DNA of 10,471 nucleotides from Candidatus Parcubacteria bacterium (lineage in GTDB: Bacteria > Patescibacteriota > Patescibacteriia > UBA1558 > GWA2-36-10), in contig JAHFJB010000006.1 of assembly GCA_023246135.1 (NCBI GenBank), positions 1 to 10,471 on the forward strand. Direction: 5' to 3'. A program made the position numbers and the translations under genes. Of the stretch, positions 6,453 through 10,471 are shown piece after piece. The notes beneath the pieces are model-generated. The model had not been told where the DNA came from and did no database searches. It saw nothing but the letters and a program-made list of their open reading frames with translations. The first letter of the stretch is position 1. Each line of letters begins with the position of its first letter.

Positions 6453-6458
6453 AGGAGG
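6453..6458 (+). promoter_or_regulatory. Perfect Shine-Dalgarno site that fixes a TTG start
   Basis: AGGAGG lies 7 nt before TTG at 6466. This spacing is ideal and selects TTG over the upstream in-frame ATG at 6412, which overlaps the -10 box. No other gene in the window has a comparable site. Confidence 0.75.
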
Positions 6459-6465
6459 TTTATTT

Positions 6466-6981
6466 TTGCAGACATACACTCACTTGAGTCTTGGCGCAGC
6501 GATGGGGGCTACGGGTTTTGCCCACGAGCCTTGGTCGCAAGCTGCCTGCGTGGCAGGTGCTGTAGCACCAGATCTGTGCTTGGCGTTCCAGTACGGTCTA
6601 GACTTGCTGCGGCACCGACCGCCGCTTGTTGATCAGCCGCGATGGCTGATTGTCTTCAAGGAGGTGGCGCATTCATTGCCGCTGTGGGCAGTAGCTTTAC
6701 TTTTCTGCCTCAACTACGGTGGCATATTCCAAGCTTTCTGCGTGGGCATGGTGAGCCACGTCCTAATCGATGGCTTCACCCATGCTGGTGCAGGTGGTAT
6801 GGTGTTCGCTGATGACTAGAGCCTTCTCTGGCCATTCAAGTATCGCTTGACCAGGCTCATTGGAGTGTGGGAATATCGCTACGGGATTGGAACGCTTCAT
6901 CCCAAGCCCTTTGAGGCGGTCGTTCTCATGGTTTCAACTCTGGTCGCTATCAAGATCCTGTGGCGGCAGTACTTTTTCTGA
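6466..6981 (+). pseudogene. YdjM-like membrane metal-dependent hydrolase, interrupted by in-frame TAG
   Basis: A 171-codon reading frame from TTG (6466) to TGA (6979-6981), broken by one TAG at codon 118 (6817-6819). The first part starts MQTYTHLSLGAAMG and holds GAVAPDL, KEVAHSLPLW and SHVLIDGFTHA. These His/Asp motifs fit the YdjM/DUF457 group of membrane-bound, putatively metal-dependent hydrolases. After the TAG, in the same frame, the sequence goes on with SLLWPFKYRL, the usual family continuation, then GVWEYRYGIG and LHPKPFEAVV, and a final hydrophobic segment. Nothing else is damaged, so the TAG is recent, a read error, or read through. A single C to T change (CAG to TAG) would explain it. 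Positions 6481-6600 are 61% G+C by hand count (73/120), against 38% at 8461-8580. Together with the strong Shine-Dalgarno site and the TGA stop, this suggests transfer from a GC-richer genome. The biochemical function is unproven. Confidence 0.75.
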
Positions 6982-7025
6982 CCACAAGCCCTCGGCCTGA
7001 CATGGGCTCAAGAACAAAGAAAAGG

Positions 7026-7055
7026 GGATCAGCGAAGACCGCGCTGGTCCTTTTT
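7026..7055 (+). terminator. GC-rich intrinsic terminator closing the cassette
   Basis: GGATCAGCG (7026-7034) pairs with CGCTGGTCC (7042-7050), with one T-G wobble and a 7-nt loop, followed by five T. It is preceded by a short A-run. It is the most GC-rich terminator in the window and matches the composition of the cassette, not that of the host. Positions 6982-7025 hold nothing else recognisable. Confidence 0.8.
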
Positions 7056-7059
7056 CATT

Positions 7060-7088
7060 TTGTTAATTTTTATATTTTATGCTATCCT
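7060..7088 (+). promoter_or_regulatory. Promoter of the pilin-like gene
   Basis: TTGTTA (7060-7065), a 17-nt spacer and TATCCT (7083-7088) preceded by TGC (extended -10). The expected start, near 7095, leaves a 20-nt AT-rich leader without a Shine-Dalgarno sequence. Confidence 0.55.
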
Positions 7089-7114
7089 AAAATAAAGAAT
7101 TAATTTTTAAAAAC

Positions 7115-7471
7115 ATGAGAAAACTATTACTTTTGCTTCTTTTGGGCCTGCCTCAACTGGCTTCTGCTCAGCCCAGTGTTGGTGATTGGGGCGTTAATGA
7201 CTTTGCCGTTGGCGGAGTTAACTTAGGCACCAGAACACTTAGAGAAACCATTGCCGGCGTAGTCAATATTGTTTTAGGTTTTTTGGGTATCCTAGCTACT
7301 TTGATGATAATATTTGGTGGCTTTAGTATGATGATATCTGGAGGCAATGCCGACAAAAAGAAAGGCGGACAAAATGCCGCTGTAGCCGGTGCCATTGGCC
7401 TGATTATAGTCTTAACAGCTTATGCTATTTCTCGATTTGTTTTAGCATCCACAGCTAATAATACTTTATAA
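7115..7471 (+). CDS. VirB2/TrbC-like pilin-family small membrane protein
   Basis: A 118-residue precursor. Residues 1-18 are a Sec signal peptide (MRK, a run of Leu, cleavage motif ASA before Q19). The mature protein has a short exposed segment and two transmembrane helices, about 46-73 and 87-110. They are joined by a Gly/Lys-rich loop, SGGNADKKKGGQN. Small size, cleaved leader, two helices and a basic cytoplasmic loop are the layout of VirB2/TrbC type IV secretion pilins. Such proteins are common in Patescibacteria, often as scattered single genes or near VirB4-like ATPases. No other secretion gene is visible here, so whether it forms a pilus or something else is open. It has its own promoter. 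A weak stem-loop (7494-7514) separates it from uppS. Confidence 0.75.
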   Translation: MRKLLLLLLLGLPQLASAQPSVGDWGVNDFAVGGVNLGTRTLRETIAGVVNIVLGFLGILATLMIIFGGFSMMISGGNADKKKGGQNAAVAGAIGLIIVLTAYAISRFVLASTANNTL

Positions 7472-7493
7472 TTTAAGGTCAACTCAGTATTTT

Positions 7494-7520
7494 GATTAGC
7501 TACAGAGACTAATCTAGTTT
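7494..7520 (+). terminator. Weak stem-loop between pilin gene and uppS
   Basis: GATTAG (7494-7499) pairs with CTAATC (7509-7514) around a 9-nt loop, and a T-run begins at 7518. The stem is short and AT-rich, so it may be a leaky terminator or chance. A TATAAT at 7522-7527, just before the uppS ATG at 7541, could be a -10, but no -35 sits at proper spacing. Confidence 0.3.
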
Positions 7521-7540
7521 TTATAATTAAACCTACAAAA

Positions 7541-8233
7541 ATGTCAAACACAATACCTAACCATGTAGGAATTATTATTGACGGTAACCGGCGTTGGGCT
7601 AAACAAAGAAATCTGCCTAGTTTTGAGGGCCATAAAAAGGGTTATGAAAATGTGGGCGTTATTGCTCGCCATGCCTTTGAGCGTGGCGTAAAAATATTAT
7701 CTATTTATGCTTTTTCTACAGAAAATTGGAAAAGAAGCAAAGAAGAGGTGAGTTATCTTATGAATTTGTTGAAACTAATGTTTAGTCGAGATACTGACAA
7801 GTTAGTTGAAGATGGTATAAGGCTAAAAGTTTCTGGTAGTCGAGATAAATTAGACCAAGATTTATTAGATTTGATAGATACCAGCCAATATAAAACTAAA
7901 GATGGCACTAAGGGCATATTAAATATCTGCTTTAATTATGGTGGTCATCAAGAGATTATTGAGGCTGTTAAAAAAATTATAAATAGCCGTGCCAGTGCCG
8001 AAACCGTCACAGAAGATTTAATCAAATCTTATTTGTATACAGCTGATTTACCAGATCCAGATTTTATTATTCGTACCTCCGGCGAGCAAAGACTTTCTGG
8101 TTTTCTAACTTGGCAGTCGGTCTATAGTGAACTTTATTTTCCAAGCAAACATTGGCCGGAATTTTCTGACAAAGACTTTGATGGGGCTTTAGAGGAATTT
8201 AACCAAAGGCAGCGACGCTTTGGCGGAAATTAA
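7541..8233 (+). CDS. uppS: Isoprenyl transferase (undecaprenyl diphosphate synthase)
   Basis: Cis-prenyltransferase that adds isopentenyl units to farnesyl diphosphate to make the C55 lipid carrier for cell-wall and surface glycan precursors. At 230 residues it is slightly short of the E. coli enzyme (253). The catalytic set is complete: DGNRRWA with D14, N16 and R18; H31; AFSTENWKR with F58, N62, W63 and R65; FNYGGHQEI; and the C-terminal region with IIRTSGEQRLS (R178, R184, S186) and E197. These match the Mg2+, diphosphate and isopentenyl diphosphate binding residues of E. coli UppS. In many bacteria uppS is followed by cdsA, but here a surface-protein gene follows. There is an A-rich leader without a Shine-Dalgarno sequence. 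Confidence 0.96.
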   Translation: MSNTIPNHVGIIIDGNRRWAKQRNLPSFEGHKKGYENVGVIARHAFERGVKILSIYAFSTENWKRSKEEVSYLMNLLKLMFSRDTDKLVEDGIRLKVSGSRDKLDQDLLDLIDTSQYKTKDGTKGILNICFNYGGHQEIIEAVKKIINSRASAETVTEDLIKSYLYTADLPDPDFIIRTSGEQRLSGFLTWQSVYSELYFPSKHWPEFSDKDFDGALEEFNQRQRRFGGN

Positions 8234-8234
8234 T

Positions 8235-8262
8235 TTTAATTTAATTTTATTTGTGGTATAAT
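8235..8262 (+). promoter_or_regulatory. Promoter of the beta-propeller gene
   Basis: A perfect TATAAT (8257-8262) preceded by TGG (extended -10), with a weak -35 TTTAAT (8235-8240) at 16 nt. The start of transcription should be near 8269, about 29 nt before the ATG. The leader is A-rich with no Shine-Dalgarno sequence. Confidence 0.6.
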
Positions 8263-8297
8263 AATCAGATAATTCATCCAAAATTAAACAAAAACAT

Positions 8298-10388
8298 ATG
8301 AAAAAAGAACCTATAAAAAAGAATAATATTAATCGTCCAAGCGTCCGCCACACGCCAGCTTTTATTATTTTTCTTATTGTAATCGGAGCCATTGCTCTGA
8401 TAATGATTATTTCCCGTAGTTATATGGGATTCAATGTTCGACCAGAGAACCCTATTAACAAACTCACTGATATTGCTAGCGTAGATGATATTAAACCATT
8501 TGCTTCAGCTGAAGAATTCAAAAATTACATAGTCAAAGCTGGTGAGATGAGTGGAGCTAATGCTTATGTTGGGGGTATGGGCATGATGAAATCAAATTCA
8601 GATATAAGCCGGCCGGCGATGGGTGAGATAGCTTTGGATAATAGCCAAGGTCTTGGCTCGGCCCCATCGGCTTCGCCAGAGGCTAATAGAATTTCCGAAA
8701 CCAATGTGCAAGTAGTGGGTATTGATGAGCCGGACATTGTTAAGACCGATGGTAAAAATATTTTCTTTTCCCAAGAAAATAATGGCATTATGCCCTATTA
8801 TGATGCTGCTCAGATTGCGCCTATGCCTACAGCCAAAATTATGCCGCCGCGCCAGTCGCAATCAGTCACTAATATTATCAAAGCTTGGCCAGCCACTGAT
8901 TTAGAATTTTTAACCAAGATAGAGCAAGGCGGGGAATTGCTTTTAGCCGATAATATTTTGGTAATTTTTAATAATAATTATGGCAGTGATAGGGGACTAG
9001 TAGCTTATGATGTTAGCGATAGCACTAAACCATCAAAAAAATGGTCTATTAAATACGCTGATAGCAATTATTTGCTTAGTGCGCGCTTATACGATGGCCA
9101 GATCTATTTAGTCACTCAAAATAGCCTAAATGATTATAGTCCCTGCCCTATAAAACCGCTAACATTAAATGACCAAGCAGTTGAGATTGCCTGCAGTAGT
9201 ATTTATCATCCCATCACAGTCGTGCCAATGGATTCCACTTTTATCGGCTTAAATATTGATATTAAGAGTGGTGAAATCAAAAATAAAGTTTCTTTTGTGG
9301 GCTTATCAGGACAATCCGTGGTTTATATGTCGCCTCAGGCCATTTATGTTACCTATCAACAAGCCACCGATGTTTTTGGTTTCCTCTATGATTTTTATAG
9401 TAAAAAAATGACCGATTTGGTGCCGGCTGACCTAATAGCTAAATTAGCCAAGGTGAAAGATTATGATATCAGCCAAAATTCCAAAATGTCAGAGTTTTAC
9501 AATGTATTGTCTAAATGGCAAAACTCTTTAAGTAATGATGATCAGCTAAAATTGAACACCGAAACTGAAAACCGAGCTACTAAATATTTTGATGAAAATA
9601 AACGAAAACTTTTAAATACTGGTTTAGTAAAAATAGCTTTACCCAATTTAAAAATTGTGGCCAGCGGCAGCGTGCCGGGGACTCCACTTAACCAATTCGC
9701 TTTGGATGAATACAAAGGTTATTTACGTTTAGCTACCACAGTTGGAGAAAATTGGTGGGGGCTTGGCAGTGGGCAAAACAGTGCCAATGATGTGTATGTC
9801 TTGGACAAAAATTTGAAGGTATCTGGCTCAGTGCAAGACCTAGGTTTGACTGAGAGGATTTATTCAGTTCGTTTTATTGAAGATAAAGCCTATTTGGTTA
9901 CTTTTAGACAAACTGATCCTTTTTATGTGCTAGATTTATCCAAACCAAGTAAGCCAGAACTAAAAGGCGAGCTAAAGATACCGGGATTTTCTTCATACTT
10001 ACATCCGATTGATAAAGATAAGATTGTCGGTGTAGGTCAGGAGAACTCCAAAGTAAAAATTTCTTTATTTGATGTTTCTGACCCATCTCAGCCGAAAGAA
10101 ATAGATAAATATAGTTTAGATGAATATTGGACAGAAGTATCCAACAACCACCATGCCTTTTTGATGGATACCAAACATCAAATATTTTTCTTACCTGGCG
10201 GACAAGGCGGTTATATTTTATCTTATAAAGACGATAAATTATCCCTAGATAAGGCTGTCAAATTAGACCAAGTAAAACGGGCTATTTACCTCAACGACTA
10301 TCTCTATGTTATTGCCACCGGTGATGTAAAAGTCTTTGATGAAAATACTTGGGAAGAAGTAAAAGCTTTGTCTTTGCCGACTAACTAA
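8298..10388 (+). CDS. Membrane-anchored beta-propeller domain surface protein
   Basis: A 696-residue protein with a basic N-terminus, one transmembrane helix (about 21-39) and a large extracytoplasmic part. Residues 134-157 hold the family signature, with TNVQVVGIDEPDIVKTDGK (135-153). This identifies the 'secreted beta-propeller distantly related to WD-40' family (COG4880/PF09826). Repeated blade-like units follow, such as VYDVSDSTKPSK-type sequences (LVAYDVSDSTKP, YVLDLSKPSKPEL, SLFDVSDPSQPKE), where the chain says 'position, status, value'. Residues about 362-440 break the pattern with a charged, helical insertion. Only two cysteines are present (C283, C299), close enough for a disulfide. 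A Ser/Pro/Gly/Met-rich stretch (90-132) links anchor and propeller. The molecular function is unknown; a ligand-binding or adhesion role is inference. A methyltransferase-like gene starts 1 nt after its stop. Confidence 0.9.
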   Translation: MKKEPIKKNNINRPSVRHTPAFIIFLIVIGAIALIMIISRSYMGFNVRPENPINKLTDIASVDDIKPFASAEEFKNYIVKAGEMSGANAYVGGMGMMKSNSDISRPAMGEIALDNSQGLGSAPSASPEANRISETNVQVVGIDEPDIVKTDGKNIFFSQENNGIMPYYDAAQIAPMPTAKIMPPRQSQSVTNIIKAWPATDLEFLTKIEQGGELLLADNILVIFNNNYGSDRGLVAYDVSDSTKPSKKWSIKYADSNYLLSARLYDGQIYLVTQNSLNDYSPCPIKPLTLNDQAVEIACSSIYHPITVVPMDSTFIGLNIDIKSGEIKNKVSFVGLSGQSVVYMSPQAIYVTYQQATDVFGFLYDFYSKKMTDLVPADLIAKLAKVKDYDISQNSKMSEFYNVLSKWQNSLSNDDQLKLNTETENRATKYFDENKRKLLNTGLVKIALPNLKIVASGSVPGTPLNQFALDEYKGYLRLATTVGENWWGLGSGQNSANDVYVLDKNLKVSGSVQDLGLTERIYSVRFIEDKAYLVTFRQTDPFYVLDLSKPSKPELKGELKIPGFSSYLHPIDKDKIVGVGQENSKVKISLFDVSDPSQPKEIDKYSLDEYWTEVSNNHHAFLMDTKHQIFFLPGGQGGYILSYKDDKLSLDKAVKLDQVKRAIYLNDYLYVIATGDVKVFDENTWEEVKALSLPTN

Positions 10389-10389
10389 T

Positions 10390-10471
10390 ATGTCTTCAGA
10401 GTTTTATTCAACTCATAGTAAAAATCAAAAAGATTATTATGATCGTACAGCTCAGAATTATGACAGCTGGC
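10390..10471 (+). CDS. Probable SAM-dependent methyltransferase, N-terminal fragment
   Basis: An open frame starts with ATG one base after the stop of the beta-propeller gene and runs off the window edge, leaving 27 complete codons. The end of the fragment, DYYDRTAQNYDSW, looks like the region just before motif I of class I methyltransferases (pattern 'yd..A..Yd.w'). The SAM-binding glycine motif would lie beyond the edge, so the call rests on this short match only. The tight spacing suggests translation coupled to the upstream gene. Confidence 0.5.
   Translation, partial: MSSEFYSTHSKNQKDYYDRTAQNYDSW

Noticed and set aside
6405..6465. ATG starts at 6405 or 6412 for the membrane-hydrolase gene.
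   Set aside because: Both overlap the -10 box and would sit outside the transcript. TTG at 6466 has a perfect AGGAGG at 7 nt and gives the expected N-terminus MQTYTHLSLG.
138..6981. Alternative genetic code (TGA as Gly, known in some Patescibacteria, or TAG as sense).
   Set aside because: Host genes are full length without internal TGA or TAG. TAG ends the first gene and TGA ends the cassette gene. The single internal TAG is better explained locally.
1..10471. CRISPR array, insertion sequence, prophage, toxin-antitoxin or defence system.
   Set aside because: No regularly spaced repeats, transposase or integrase motifs, phage structural genes or recognisable defence domains were seen on either strand.

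Overview
This window looks like chromosomal DNA of an AT-rich member of the Candidate Phyla Radiation (Patescibacteria). The evidence is indirect. It carries several protein types that I associate with these genomes: a double CxxC-x17-CxxC zinc-ribbon protein, a tiny VirB2-like pilin, a dnaX-linked protein of unknown function and a large secreted beta-propeller protein. Host genes are short and tightly packed. They mostly start after A-rich leaders with no Shine-Dalgarno sequence, and they nearly all end in TAA. No phylum can be fixed from this sequence alone.

Layout, all genes on the + strand. (1) 138-2692: a probable operon of a conserved unknown protein, dnaX (clamp-loader subunit) and a small cysteine-rich lipoprotein. 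(2) 2703-2963: tRNA-Gln(UUG) with a good promoter, an encoded CCA, an unusual hairpin-rich trailer and a weak terminator. (3) 3031-3687: zinc-ribbon protein and terminator. (4) 3698-4458: membrane-anchored cyclophilin with its own promoter and terminator. (5) 4478-6369: typA/bipA translational GTPase, whose promoter suggests a leaderless mRNA, followed by a terminator. (6) 6408-7055: a GC-rich, self-contained cassette coding for a YdjM-like membrane protein. It has a textbook AGGAGG, a TTG start and a GC-rich terminator, and its reading frame is interrupted by one in-frame TAG. (7) 7060-8233: VirB2-like pilin and uppS. (8) 8257-10471: beta-propeller surface protein followed after 1 nt by the start of a probable SAM-dependent methyltransferase cut off by the window edge.

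Most of the window is housekeeping: replication (DnaX), translation (TypA, tRNA-Gln), envelope precursor synthesis (UppS), extracytoplasmic protein folding (cyclophilin) and surface proteins. Each transcription unit is well marked by promoter and terminator signals. No CRISPR array, transposase, phage gene or recognisable defence system is visible. The strongest anomaly is the foreign-looking cassette at about 6,400-7,055. A second one is the structured tRNA trailer at 2829-2929, which repeats the tRNA 3' end.
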